Assembly: GCF_900169505.1 (NCBI RefSeq)
Contig: NZ_LT827021.1
Location: forward strand, 2,883,400-2,947,399
Reading direction: 5' to 3'
DNA: 64,000 nucleotides
Origin: Arabiibacter massiliensis
Lineage (GTDB): Bacteria; Actinomycetota; Coriobacteriia; Coriobacteriales; Eggerthellaceae
The notes beneath the pieces were generated by a model. That model did no database searches. It was given only the letters and a program-made list of their open reading frames with translations, and was not told where the DNA came from. Numbering within the stretch: position 1 is the first letter of the stretch; every line of letters starts with the position of its first letter. Below are positions 8,577-16,772 of the stretch, one piece after another. The translations under genes and the position numbers were made by a program.

Positions 8577-9905
8577 CTATCTCCTCCTCGCCATCTCGGC
8601 GCGCATGAAGTCGCGCGCGAGCTTGCTCGTCTGGGCGAGCGGCTGCTTGGCCGGGCACACGAACGAGCAGGTGCCGCAGCCCATGCAGAGGTCCGCCATG
8701 AGGGACTCGAGCTTGTCGACGTCCTGGACCGTGTAGGCCTTCTTGATCCCGATGGGCGAGAGCTGCATGGGGCAGGAGTTCGCGCACCGGCCGCAGCGGA
8801 TGCACGCGGTGGTGGGCGGCTGGGCCATGCCCTCCTCGCTGAACACGAGCACGCCGTTGTTCTGGCGGATCACCGGGTAGTCCATGTCGATCTGGGCGTT
8901 GCCCATCATGGGGCCGCCGAGCACCACCTTGCGCGGCTCCTTCTTGAGGCCCGCGAACTCCATCACGTCGCGCAGGCGCGTGCCGATGACGATCTCCACG
9001 TTGCAGGGGCGCTCCACGGCGTCGCCCGACACGGTGAAGCGGCGCTTCACCAGCGGCATGCCGGTTTTGAGGAAGCGGCCGATGGAGGCCATGGTGGTCA
9101 CGTTGTTCAGCATGACGCCCACGTCGGTCTGGCGCTTGCCGCGCGGCACGACGCGGCCGGTGGCGTTGTACACGAGCACGTTCTCCGCGCCCTGCGGGTA
9201 GCGGCTCGGCAGCGACTTCACCTTGATGGCGGGGTCGTTCTTCGTGAGCTCGCGCAGGTGGGCGATGGCCTTGGGCTTGTTGTCCTCGATGCAGATCAGC
9301 GCGTTGGGGATGTCGAGGTATCGGCACGTCTCGCGGATGCCGAACAGCAGGTCCTCGGCGTTCTCCATCATCTCGCGGTAGTCGGTGGACAGGTACGGCT
9401 CGCACTCGGTGCCGTTGACCACGTAGAGGTCGATCTCGTCGAGGTTGGGCGGTGCCAGCTTGATGTCGGTGGGGAAGCCCGCGCCGCCGAGGCCCACCAG
9501 GCCGCTCTTCTTGACGGCGGCGAGGAACGACGCGCGGTCGGTCACCTCGGGCGGCTTGACGGTGTCGGCCACGGTCTGCTGGCCGTCCGTCTCGATGATC
9601 ACGGTGGTGTCGGTCTTGCCCGAGGAGTAGTACACGGGCTGGATGGCCTTCACCGTGCCCGAGACGCCGGAGAAGATATCGGCGGACAGGCCGCGCGGCG
9701 CGTGTCCGACGAGGCTGCCCACGTCGACGTGGTCGCCTTTCTTCACCACCGGCTCGCACAGGGCACCGATATGCTGCTGCATGGGCAGCACGATCTCGCT
9801 CGGCAGCGGCATGACGATAGTCTCGAGCTCCGCCGTGTCCTTATGGTGGGGGACGGCGGCGCCTCTCATGCGGCGGAATCGCGAGAGCACGGATGGAGCG
9901 TTCAT
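8577..9905 (-). CDS. rnfC: Rnf complex subunit C (NAD-side)
   Basis: RnfC has about 442 residues. The order is a barrel-sandwich segment, an NADH-binding Rossmann part with GLGGAGFPTDIK and NGTECEPYL (FMN/NAD binding as in complex I NuoF), a SLBB-like stretch, and two C-terminal 4Fe-4S motifs (CIRCGRCANSCP and CMGCGTCSFVCP). The ATG at 9905 is preferred: a GTG 12 bases upstream would abut its SD (GAGGGGA) directly. It is the first gene of the nine-gene minus-strand unit. Confidence 0.94.
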   Translation of the reverse strand: MNAPSVLSRFRRMRGAAVPHHKDTAELETIVMPLPSEIVLPMQQHIGALCEPVVKKGDHVDVGSLVGHAPRGLSADIFSGVSGTVKAIQPVYYSSGKTDTTVIIETDGQQTVADTVKPPEVTDRASFLAAVKKSGLVGLGGAGFPTDIKLAPPNLDEIDLYVVNGTECEPYLSTDYREMMENAEDLLFGIRETCRYLDIPNALICIEDNKPKAIAHLRELTKNDPAIKVKSLPSRYPQGAENVLVYNATGRVVPRGKRQTDVGVMLNNVTTMASIGRFLKTGMPLVKRRFTVSGDAVERPCNVEIVIGTRLRDVMEFAGLKKEPRKVVLGGPMMGNAQIDMDYPVIRQNNGVLVFSEEGMAQPPTTACIRCGRCANSCPMQLSPIGIKKAYTVQDVDKLESLMADLCMGCGTCSFVCPAKQPLAQTSKLARDFMRAEMARRR

Positions 9906-10614
9906 CGTCGATCTCACTCCCCTCGAAGCGGTTCTGGGACGGGCAGGACGCCTCGCGGCCTCGTCGAACGCGGCTAGCCGCGCGGGCGCGGCTCGTATGC
10001 GGTCGATTGAGGGCTGCGAAGTTCAAGTTATCCTACGGGAGCGGCGGCGGCTGCGCCAGAGATCATCGGCAAAAGGGTGCCCCGTCGCTCGCCAAAGGTT
10101 GACAGTTCGGAAACATTGTGCCGAAACCGCCGGTAAACGGCTGAGCGCGGCCGCGCGCTCGGGTCGCCATCCCGACGAGCGGAGCGTGTTCGTTGGGTCC
10201 CCTGCGGCGTCAGCCGCATGGCATCCGAATCGCGTGCACGGGGTTCTTCGCCGTTTGCGCCCCTCGAATGCAGCAAAATCACCGCCCTGAAGCTCATGCG
10301 GGCCGACGGGGGAGCGCCAGCACACGCCGACCAGGGAAAACGTCGCCAGTCCTCGCGCGATTCGACCCTGCGAGGCCCGGGGGTGCGCCGAAAAGCTTCA
10401 GAGCGGTGATTTTGCTGCATTCGACCCCCTGGATTCCGGTAGAGCTGCCCAGGGGGGCCGGAGCCCGCCTCTTGCCGTCCCGGCTCTCGCACGAGGGAGG
10501 TTTTCGTATAGGCTGCGGTCCCTGAAAGCCCTCGGGCGCGCCGGCGCGCCTCCGCTGGTTTCACGTCGGAGGTGTAGCCTGCCGAAGCCCCTTGAACGTG
10601 CATCAAAAGAGCAT
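9906..10614. other. Long intergenic region between rnfC and the DUF3788 gene, with a 31-bp inverted repeat
   Basis: No supported gene is seen. The main feature is an inverted repeat: arms 10264-10294 and 10394-10424 (31 bp, one mismatch), reading TCGAATGCAGCAAAATCACC outward from the left arm, separated by 99 bp. The rnf promoter must lie on the minus strand within the first part, but no clear -35/-10 pair can be named. Confidence 0.6.
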
Positions 10615-10666
10615 AAGAACATCAGTTCTTTTTATACTGTTCGCGTTGCTTACGATGTGCTATACT
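10615..10666 (+). promoter_or_regulatory. Promoter/operator region for the DUF3788-PPOX pair
   Basis: AAGAAC-ATCA-GTTCTT (10615-10630) is a perfect 6-bp inverted repeat in a locally AT-rich stretch. It is followed by two TATACT hexamers (10633-10638 and 10661-10666), either of which could serve as the -10 element for the gene starting at 10702. Confidence 0.45.
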
Positions 10667-10701
10667 TCCGGCAATGGCCCTCGATGGAAAGGTGCACTCC
10701 C

Positions 10702-11139
10702 ATGGACTGGCACGAGCTGTTCCCCATTGACCGCGAGCCGTCGATGGACGATATCGACGCGCACATCGCGAGTCCGCTCTGGGACGTGTTCAAGGCGTTC
10801 ACGGCTGAGACCTGGGGTGCCGCGCCCCGCATCGAGCACAGCCGCTGCGGCGGCGCACCGGGCTGGAACGTGAAGTACAAGGCGCGCGGACGGGCGCTCT
10901 GCACGGTGTATCCGCGCGAAGGGTTCTTCACGTGCATGGTATCGGTGGGTGCGAAAGAGAAGCCCGAGGCCGAGGCGCTGCTGTCCGCGTGCGACCCGTA
11001 CGTGCGCGACTTGTACGAGCGCTCGGCCGAGGGAAGCTTCGGGCGGTGGCTCATGATCGATGTGACGAGCGAGGACATCCTGCGCGACGCTGAGGCGCTC
11101 ATGCTGCTGCGCGTCGCACCGAAAGAAGGACGCTCATGA
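10702..11139 (+). CDS. DUF3788 family protein
   Basis: The product has 145 residues, starting at MDWHELFPIDREPSM. GGAAAGG lies 9 bases upstream of this ATG, which decides the start over an earlier in-frame one. The central block IEHSRCGGAPGWNVKYKARG and the C-terminal RWLMIDV match the DUF3788 family, whose biochemical role is unknown. It overlaps the next gene by ATGA and so is translationally coupled to the PPOX-like protein. Confidence 0.8.
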   Translation: MDWHELFPIDREPSMDDIDAHIASPLWDVFKAFTAETWGAAPRIEHSRCGGAPGWNVKYKARGRALCTVYPREGFFTCMVSVGAKEKPEAEALLSACDPYVRDLYERSAEGSFGRWLMIDVTSEDILRDAEALMLLRVAPKEGRS

Positions 11140-11564
11140 TGCGCGACCCGGAACAGACCATCGGCAACCTCATCGACCATCAGAATGCCTCGTTCGTGGG
11201 GTCGGTTGACGAGGAGGGCTTCCCCGAGATCAAGGCGATGCTGCCGCCGCGCCGGCGCGAGGGCATCCGCACGTTCTACTTCACCACGAACACCTCGTCG
11301 ATGAGGGTGCGGCACTACCGCGCGCACCCGCAGGCGTGCATCTACTTCATGGACCGGCGGTTCTTCCGCGGTGTCATGCTCAAAGGCACGATGGAGGTGC
11401 TCGAGGATGCGTGGGCGAAGGAGCTCATCTGGCAGGAGGGCGACACGACGTACTACCCGCTCGGCGTGACCGACCCCGACTACTGCGTGCTGCGCTTCAC
11501 GGCCGAGACGGGGCGGTACTATCAGAACTTCGGGTCGGAGGATTTCGCCGTGCCGGGCGCTTGA
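11136..11564 (+). CDS. Pyridoxamine 5'-phosphate oxidase family (flavin-binding split barrel) protein
   Basis: The product has 142 residues with the general-stress-protein-26 pattern: IDHQNASFVGSVDEEGFPE at the start, FYFTTNTSSMRVRHYRAHP and ACIYFMDRRFFRGVMLKGTM in the middle. Members bind FMN or F420 and reduce or oxidise small molecules. Its last 68 bp overlap the 3' end of the convergent membrane gene on the other strand. Confidence 0.85.
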   Translation: MMRDPEQTIGNLIDHQNASFVGSVDEEGFPEIKAMLPPRRREGIRTFYFTTNTSSMRVRHYRAHPQACIYFMDRRFFRGVMLKGTMEVLEDAWAKELIWQEGDTTYYPLGVTDPDYCVLRFTAETGRYYQNFGSEDFAVPGA

Positions 11565-11988
11565 CCCACCAGGTGGCGGCTAGGCTGAACAGGAGCGTCT
11601 GCGTGAGGATTTCAAGCGTGCCGCCGATGCTCGTGTTCAGGGGCTCGCCCGCAGGCTGGAGGTAGATGAACGCCTCGATGGAGCCGGGCGAGGTGGCCGG
11701 CGTGTTGAAGATGCCGACGATGGCGACGACCGCCCACACGACGAGCCAGCCGTGTCTGCACTCCATGAACGCGGGGCGGATGAGCCACAGCACGACGGCG
11801 AACAGCGCGCCGCGCGCGATCTGGAACACGGGAGCCAGCTGCACCATGAGGTCGCCGGTGCCGCGCATCCCGATGGACTCGATCGTGCTTTGGTAGTCGA
11901 ACAGCGTCATGGCCAGCATGCCGCACAGCGTGTAGGTGAGGACGTGCGCGACCGTGACCTTCGCGCCGAAGGCGAGCTTCTCTTTCAT
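11497..11988 (-). CDS. Small integral membrane protein of the LytTR operon
   Basis: The product has 163 residues with four hydrophobic segments (about 10-28, 48-70, 78-97, 128-145). It ends in a basic, proline/serine-rich tail that overlaps the convergent PPOX gene. No family was recognised. It is third in a minus-strand unit after a LytTR regulator and a DUF3021 protein, with a 30-bp gap, and so is likely part of that membrane-regulator module. Confidence 0.65.
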   Translation of the reverse strand: MKEKLAFGAKVTVAHVLTYTLCGMLAMTLFDYQSTIESIGMRGTGDLMVQLAPVFQIARGALFAVVLWLIRPAFMECRHGWLVVWAVVAIVGIFNTPATSPGSIEAFIYLQPAGEPLNTSIGGTLEILTQTLLFSLAATWWVKRPARRNPPTRSSDSTAPSRP

Positions 11989-12018
11989 TAGTATGTTCCT
12001 TTCGGGGGAGAGGGCGGG

Positions 12019-12450
12019 TTAGCGGCGGTTCTGCTTGCGGTAGCGCTCGAGGGCCTCGTCGTAGCTGCCGGCCGCCTTCTTGAAGTACACGCCGTAGCCG
12101 GCCGTGATGCCTGCGAGGATGAACAGGTACATGATCGCGAACATGACCCATGCGCCAGGGTTGTCGGTGGGGAACCACTGCCCGCCCCAGGCGCAGAGCG
12201 CGAGCACGGACAGGCCGCACGCGCCGAAGCCGGCGATGCGCGCCGGATAGGCGAGCTTCTTGAACACGGCGCCGGAGAACCAGAGCGCTTGGAGTGCGGC
12301 CATCCCGAAGGCGGCGCCGAACACGCTCAGCGTCAGGTTGAGCCCGTAGCTCGGCCCGGCGAACAGGTAGCCCATGGCGGTGAACCACAGCATGACGATG
12401 GTGAACATAATGCACGCGGTGGCGGCGACCTGAGCGACGATCTTCTTCAT
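12019..12450 (-). CDS. DUF3021-like four-helix membrane protein
   Basis: The product has 143 residues and four TM segments, followed by a charged C-terminal tail (YDEALERYRKQNRR). DUF3021 proteins are typically encoded right after a LytTR regulator, as here, and are thought to modulate it. By that context it is probably a membrane partner or anti-activator. Confidence 0.72.
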   Translation of the reverse strand: MKKIVAQVAATACIMFTIVMLWFTAMGYLFAGPSYGLNLTLSVFGAAFGMAALQALWFSGAVFKKLAYPARIAGFGACGLSVLALCAWGGQWFPTDNPGAWVMFAIMYLFILAGITAGYGVYFKKAAGSYDEALERYRKQNRR

Positions 12451-12504
12451 GGGTATCTCCTTAATATAAGGTAAAGGGATGGAGCCAGCGTCTCGCGCGC
12501 CGGC

Positions 12505-12942
12505 TCACAGCCCCAGCTTGCGTTTGATGGCGGGCGCGTACTGGCGCGACACGACGGCCGACTCGCCGTTGTCGAGCAGCAGTTGGAGCCGTGCGTTCAG
12601 GGGGGGGCGGATGGCCTCCACGTGGTCGAAGTTCACGAGCATCTGCTTCGACGCGCGGACGAATTCGGTGCCCGCCAGCTTGTCCTCCAGCTCGTAGAGC
12701 TTGAGCGGCGTTTCGAAAACCGCATCCTTTGTATAAAGGAAGGTGCGTCCGTCCACGGTTTCGGCGTAGCAGACGTCGTCGACGTCGAGGCGGTACGTCG
12801 CACCGTCGCGCTCGCCCGTGAGCGTGCGGTCGAACGCGCCCAGCAGGGCCACGATGCGCTGCACGCGCTCGTCGATGCGCGGGCAGGCGACGGCCACTTC
12901 GATGTCGTCGAGCGCGGGGTTCTCGGTGATGGTCACGTTCAT
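12505..12942 (-). CDS. LytTR-family DNA-binding regulator
   Basis: The product has 145 residues. A short N-terminal segment is followed by a LytTR domain (about 45-143): DVDDVCYAETVDGRTFLYT, FVRASKQMLVNFDHVEAIRP and VVSRQYAPAIKRKLG. There is no receiver domain, as usual for the LytTR + DUF3021 pairs. It is divergent from the ucpA-like gene, 200 bp apart. It probably autoregulates the three-gene unit. Confidence 0.88.
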   Translation of the reverse strand: MNVTITENPALDDIEVAVACPRIDERVQRIVALLGAFDRTLTGERDGATYRLDVDDVCYAETVDGRTFLYTKDAVFETPLKLYELEDKLAGTEFVRASKQMLVNFDHVEAIRPPLNARLQLLLDNGESAVVSRQYAPAIKRKLGL

Positions 12943-13142
12943 GGGTGTGCCTTCTTGGTCGGGGGCTGGTTCGGTTGGCCAACGCCGTCAGTATGCCCGA
13001 CCGTGCGGGGGCGCACAAGGCGGCCCCGCACGAGTTGCACTGAGGCGCGCGCATGTTGCATCGCAGTGCGGCTCTCCTGTGCGTCTCCATGGTAGAATGG
13101 CGGCGAGAAAAGCCAGTTCCCAATCGCGAAAGGGTGATTTCC

Positions 13143-13934
13143 ATGGGCAAGCTCGACGGCAAGGTGGCGTTCATCACCGGGGCCTCGCAGGGCATCGGCG
13201 AGGGAATCGCGCGGGTGTATGCGAAGCACGGCGCGAAGGTGGCGCTTGTGGACATCGCGCCGGGCGTGCAGGATGTGGCGGCCGAACTGCGCGAAGCGGG
13301 AGCCGAGGCGCTCGCGTTCACGCTCGACGTGACCGATGCGGCTGCGCTCGAGGCGGCCGTGGCCGAGACGGCGCGCGCGTTCGGCGGCCTGCACGTGGTG
13401 TGCGCGAACGCGGGCGTGTGCCGGCTGGGCAACTTCCTGGACATGAGCGACGCCGACCGCGACTTCCACATCGACGTCAACATCAAGGGCGCGTGGAACA
13501 CCGTGCGCGCGGCGCTGCCGCGCCTGATCGAGGCCGGCGGCGGCAGCGTGGTCATCACCTCGTCGGTGACGGGCGACATCGTGGCCGACCCGGGCGAGTG
13601 CGCCTATGCGCTCTCGAAGGCGGCGCTCGTGGGCTTCACGAAGGCGCTCGCCGTGGAGTTCGCCGACCGCAACATCCGCGTGAACTGCTTCCAGCCCGGC
13701 TACGTGGTGACGCCCATGGCCGAGGCCATCGCCGTGCAGTCGAACCCCGACGACCCCGAAAGCGTGCTCACCGAGATGGCGAAGGCCATCCCGCTGCGTC
13801 GCCTCGCGCGCCCCGAGGAGGTGGGCGAGCTGGCCGCGTTCCTCGGCAGCGACGAGTCCTCCTACCTCACCGGCACCCAGGTGGTCATCGACGGCGGCTC
13901 CACCCTGCCCGAATCCGTGAGCGTCGGCGTGTAG
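13143..13934 (+). CDS. ucpA: UcpA-like SDR oxidoreductase
   Basis: This NAD(P)-dependent SDR has 263 residues, the same length as E. coli UcpA. Shared stretches are NAGVCRLGNFLDMSDADRD, VTGDIVADPGECAYALSKAA and the C-terminal SYLTGTQVVIDGGSTLPES. Cofactor motif: TGASQGIG. Catalytic YALSK. The start has AAAGGG 8 bases upstream. E. coli UcpA is linked to furfural tolerance; the substrate here is unknown. Confidence 0.85.
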   Translation: MGKLDGKVAFITGASQGIGEGIARVYAKHGAKVALVDIAPGVQDVAAELREAGAEALAFTLDVTDAAALEAAVAETARAFGGLHVVCANAGVCRLGNFLDMSDADRDFHIDVNIKGAWNTVRAALPRLIEAGGGSVVITSSVTGDIVADPGECAYALSKAALVGFTKALAVEFADRNIRVNCFQPGYVVTPMAEAIAVQSNPDDPESVLTEMAKAIPLRRLARPEEVGELAAFLGSDESSYLTGTQVVIDGGSTLPESVSVGV

Positions 13935-14241
13935 GGGAGGGCGATGGTTCCGCCGCGCGCGGTGCCATCGCGTGTCGTGTGTTGTGCGTTTTTCGGCCTC
14001 CGTGCACGAAAAAGCGCCCCGGTTGGCAAAACGGAGCGAATATGCACTCGATTTTCGCTTGCCTTGACGAGCTCCAAAAGACCGCAAGCTTCTCATTAGG
14101 TGCTTTGTGTCGATCGTTTTTCACAGGCTCCGCTCGGCGAGAGTATTCGGGTGCATATGCGCTCCAAATTGCCATTTCGGGTTGAAAAAAGTGCACTGAC
14201 GTTCACTGGACGCGGTAGAGCGCACGGTATATGCTCTAACC
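13935..14241. other. Intergenic region with an imperfect long inverted repeat
   Basis: No gene is seen. Two 22-bp arms (14026-14047 and 14151-14172, 18 of 22 matching as inverted copies, core GTGCATAT-CGCTCC) flank about 100 bp. A possible -10 for the next gene is TATGCT just before 14242. The sequence is more AT-rich than its neighbours. Confidence 0.5.
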
Positions 14242-15231
14242 ATGAGCATTTTCATCGGATATGAGTCCGCTTTGGAATGCCTTCGCGCCGAAGGCTTCCC
14301 TGAGCGCGCCGTTGCCTGTCGTGCGAACCCGCACGCGGGTCGCGTTCCGACGGGGAAGGACGTGCGCGCGGCCGATCTCGATGCAGCGGGCGTCAACGGG
14401 CGGCCCTTGGCGCTCGTCGTGCCTGATGCTGCTTCGCGCGGGAAGTCACAAGGGCTCGAATGCCATGTGTGGAACGCGCCCGTCGGCACGCAGTCGTTCG
14501 TGCGCGTGGGAGAAGGACTCTTCGCGAGCCGCACGGAGGCGTGCTTTCTCCAGATGGCTACGCGGCTTTCGTCCGTGCAGCTGATCCTTCTGGGCTACGA
14601 GCTGTGCGGCACGTACGTGCTTGATGCGAGCCATCCGAACGGGTTCAGAAAACGTGAGAAACCCCTGACCAGCGCAGCGGCCTTGCGGCGGTACGTGCAG
14701 AAGGCCGCCGGGATGAAAGGCAGCAGGCAGGCGCTGGAGGCCTTGCGGTTCGTGGCGGATGGCTCAGCATCGCCCATGGAGTCGGTGCTGACCATGCTGC
14801 TGTGCCTCTCCACCGTGCTTGGCGGATACGGCCTCGCGCTGCCGCTGCTCAACTACCTGGTCAGGATGCCCGACGACGTACGCCGGGCGACGGGTCGGGC
14901 GCGCTGCTTCTGCGATCTGTGCTGGCCTGAGGCGAAGCTTGCGGTGGAGTACGAAAGCGACGCGTTCCATGGCGGGGAGACGGACATCGCCCGCGATTCG
15001 AAGCGCCGCGCCGCGCTCGCCCGCGCGGGGTACACGGTGGTTACGGTCACGTGGGCGCAGGTGCGCGACGCGCGGGAACTCGACGAGGTGGCTCGGGTGC
15101 TGGCGAAGCGTTTGGGCAAGCGCCTGAGGATATCGCGGGCCGACTGGATGTCGCGCCGCTTCGAGCTGAGGAATGCGATCATGCCCCAGAAATCGGCCCT
15201 CGAAAATCGCACAGGCGACGTGCTATCATAG
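14242..15231 (+). CDS. PD-(D/E)XK-like (Vsr/DUF559-type) nuclease-fold protein
   Basis: The product has 329 residues. The C-terminal half carries an endonuclease-like core: LAVEYESDAFHGGETDIARDSKRR followed by YTVVTVTW. This fits the E...H...D/R layout of very-short-patch-repair-like nucleases and DUF559 proteins. The N-terminal half is unrecognised. Proteins of this sort occur in many copies in Eggerthellaceae. No partner methylase is nearby, so a repair or restriction role is not supported by context. Confidence 0.6.
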   Translation: MSIFIGYESALECLRAEGFPERAVACRANPHAGRVPTGKDVRAADLDAAGVNGRPLALVVPDAASRGKSQGLECHVWNAPVGTQSFVRVGEGLFASRTEACFLQMATRLSSVQLILLGYELCGTYVLDASHPNGFRKREKPLTSAAALRRYVQKAAGMKGSRQALEALRFVADGSASPMESVLTMLLCLSTVLGGYGLALPLLNYLVRMPDDVRRATGRARCFCDLCWPEAKLAVEYESDAFHGGETDIARDSKRRAALARAGYTVVTVTWAQVRDARELDEVARVLAKRLGKRLRISRADWMSRRFELRNAIMPQKSALENRTGDVLS

Positions 15232-15235
15232 GCCT

Positions 15236-15369
15236 GCGGAAATGAAAACACGGCCCGGTCGGTAGTCCGGGCGCGAAGCCGCCGTCGCGCATCCTGCGCG
15301 CCGCCCGCTTCGTCAGTAACCTGCCTCCTTGGTTGTCCGATTTCCGTGTGACGGCTACATACAAGGAGG
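15236..15369 (+). promoter_or_regulatory. Probable yjdF-type riboswitch with Shine-Dalgarno sequestration
   Basis: Upstream of a YjdF-family gene lies a folded leader. Closing stem: GCGGAAAT (15236-15243) with ATTTCCGT (15340-15347). Inside it are CCCGG/CCGGG and CGCGCA/TGCGCG hairpins and a CGAAGC/GCTTCG stem. An anti-SD CCTCCTTG (15324-15331) is exactly complementary to the gene's SD region CAAGGAGG (15362-15369). The YjdF association is established for an azaaromatic-sensing riboswitch class; applying it to this RNA is inference from position and fold. Confidence 0.6.
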
Positions 15370-15375
15370 ACAATC

Positions 15376-15810
15376 ATGCAGGTCATCACGTCGTCCACGC
15401 TGACCGTGCTTCACGACGGCCAATTCTGGGTGGGCATCTGCGAGCATACCGACGCGGAAGAGGGACGCTACGGCGCCTGCCGCGTGGTGTTCGGGGCTGT
15501 CGAACCCGCCGATACGGAGATGCTCGCGTTCGTCTGTGCGCGTTGGGCGTCGCTTCCGTTCGCGCAGGTAGAGGCCGAAGAGGCCGGTGCGGCACCGTCG
15601 CATGCGAACCCCAAGCGCCGCCAGCGCGAGGCGCGCCGCCAGGTGGAGCGCGCGGGCCTCGGCACGAAGGCGCAGCAGGCCATGAGCGCCGCCTATGAGG
15701 AACGCAAGCAGGAGCGCAAGGCGGGTGCCCGAGACGCCCGCGAAGCCGAAGCCGAGCGCCAATACGCCCTCAAACAGCAGAAACGCAAGCAAAAGCACCT
15801 CGGACACTGA
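15376..15810 (+). CDS. yjdF: YjdF-family (DUF2992) protein
   Basis: The product has 144 residues. The N-terminal LTVLHDGQFWVGICEHTD, then RVVFGAVEPADTEMLAFV, is the DUF2992 signature. The C-terminal half is a highly basic, charged helix (KRRQREARRQVE... to KQQKRKQKHLGH), as in Bacillus YjdF, thought to bind RNA or nucleic acid. The SD AAGGAGG is 6 bases before the ATG and is sequestered in the leader. The gene ends at a GGCAAGGGC hairpin. Confidence 0.8.
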   Translation: MQVITSSTLTVLHDGQFWVGICEHTDAEEGRYGACRVVFGAVEPADTEMLAFVCARWASLPFAQVEAEEAGAAPSHANPKRRQREARRQVERAGLGTKAQQAMSAAYEERKQERKAGARDAREAEAERQYALKQQKRKQKHLGH

Positions 15811-15816
15811 AGTGGC

Positions 15817-15837
15817 GGCAAGGGCAGAGCCCTTGCC
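15817..15837. terminator. Short hairpin between convergent genes
   Basis: GGCAAGGGC-AGA-GCCCTTGCC has 9-bp arms and a 3-base loop. It is placed between the convergent yjdF and radical SAM genes. There is no strong T run on either side. Confidence 0.45.
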
Positions 15838-15857
15838 CTACGGGACTATGCCGCGCG

Positions 15858-16772
15858 CTAGAACAAGCTTGCCTGCGTTCTCAAAAGTTGTTCGGGTTTG
15901 TAGGCTTTGATGATGTCGCTCATGCGCCAGAGGAGGCCGTGCTGCTTGCAGAGGGCGCGGAACAGGGCGCGGTTCTCGGCCGCGCGCGGGGAGTTACAGA
16001 AGTAGCGGTCGCCGAATTCGGTGCGGTAGCGGTCGGGCAGCGCGGGATCCACGGCGGCGATGCGCTCGAGGAAGTGGTCGCGCTGGCGGTCGCGCATGGT
16101 GACGCCGGTCATGTGGTGGACGAAGCGCGCGCCGGCCGCCGCAGCGCTTTCCACCACGGCGCGCACGGTGGCATCGTCATCGGTCACCCAGGGCAGCGTG
16201 GGCGTGAACAGCACGCCGCAGAAGATGCCGGCGGCTGCCAGCTCGGCCAGCGCGGCGAAGCGCTCGCTCGGCAGGGGCGCGTGCGGCTCGATGATGCGGG
16301 CCAGCTCGTCGTCGGCCGTGGTGATGGTGATCTTCACGACGGCGCCGCCCGCCGCACCGATCTCGCGCAGCACGTCGATGTCGCGCGTGACAAGCGTGCT
16401 CTTCGTGTCCACCGACACGCCGAAGCCGTATGCCGCCAAAAGCTCGAGCGCCCCGCGCGTCACGCAGAGTTTGCGCTCGTTGGGGTTGTACGTGTCCGAC
16501 ATCGCCCCGATGCCCACGATGCCGCGCACGCGGCGGCTGCGCAGCTCGCGGCGCAGGATGGCGAGCGCGTCGAACTTCACGTGCACGCGGTCGAAGTCGC
16601 CAATGCGGTAGCACTCGCTTCGGCTGTCGCAGTAGATGCACCCGTGGCAGCAGCCGCGGTAGAGGTTCATGCTGTAGTCGATGCCGAACCACTCATTGCC
16701 GTCGTATCGCACCTTCTGCAGAATGGAGCGCGCGCGAACGGTGGGGCAGGAGGGTGCGTCGCCCCTGCTCAC
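15858..16772 (-). CDS. Radical SAM protein of the SplB-like family
   Basis: The product has 304 residues. The cluster motif YRGCCHGCIYCDSRS contains the CxxxCxxC ligands. The downstream segments GAMSDTYNPNERK and VDTKSTLVTRDIDVL match the spore-photoproduct-lyase-like / Rv2578c radical SAM group. The GTG start at 16772 overlaps the preceding stop as GTGA, so it is translationally coupled to the GyrI-like gene. Its substrate is unknown; coupling to a small-molecule-binding GyrI-like domain is the main functional clue. Confidence 0.85.
   Translation of the reverse strand: MSRGDAPSCPTVRARSILQKVRYDGNEWFGIDYSMNLYRGCCHGCIYCDSRSECYRIGDFDRVHVKFDALAILRRELRSRRVRGIVGIGAMSDTYNPNERKLCVTRGALELLAAYGFGVSVDTKSTLVTRDIDVLREIGAAGGAVVKITITTADDELARIIEPHAPLPSERFAALAELAAAGIFCGVLFTPTLPWVTDDDATVRAVVESAAAAGARFVHHMTGVTMRDRQRDHFLERIAAVDPALPDRYRTEFGDRYFCNSPRAAENRALFRALCKQHGLLWRMSDIIKAYKPEQLLRTQASLF

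Noticed and set aside
7597..9759. Long upstream extension of the rnfG frame
   Set aside because: Only the last 201 codons match RnfG. The rest is out-of-frame rnfC/rnfD sequence, full of Arg/Gly and without Rnf motifs.
12601..12607. G7 run inside the LytTR gene (and a similar one near 36232 in the DUF4143 gene)
   Set aside because: Shorter than the G10-G12 tracts and within the range expected by chance in this GC-rich DNA. No placement before a catalytic domain that would make a switch.
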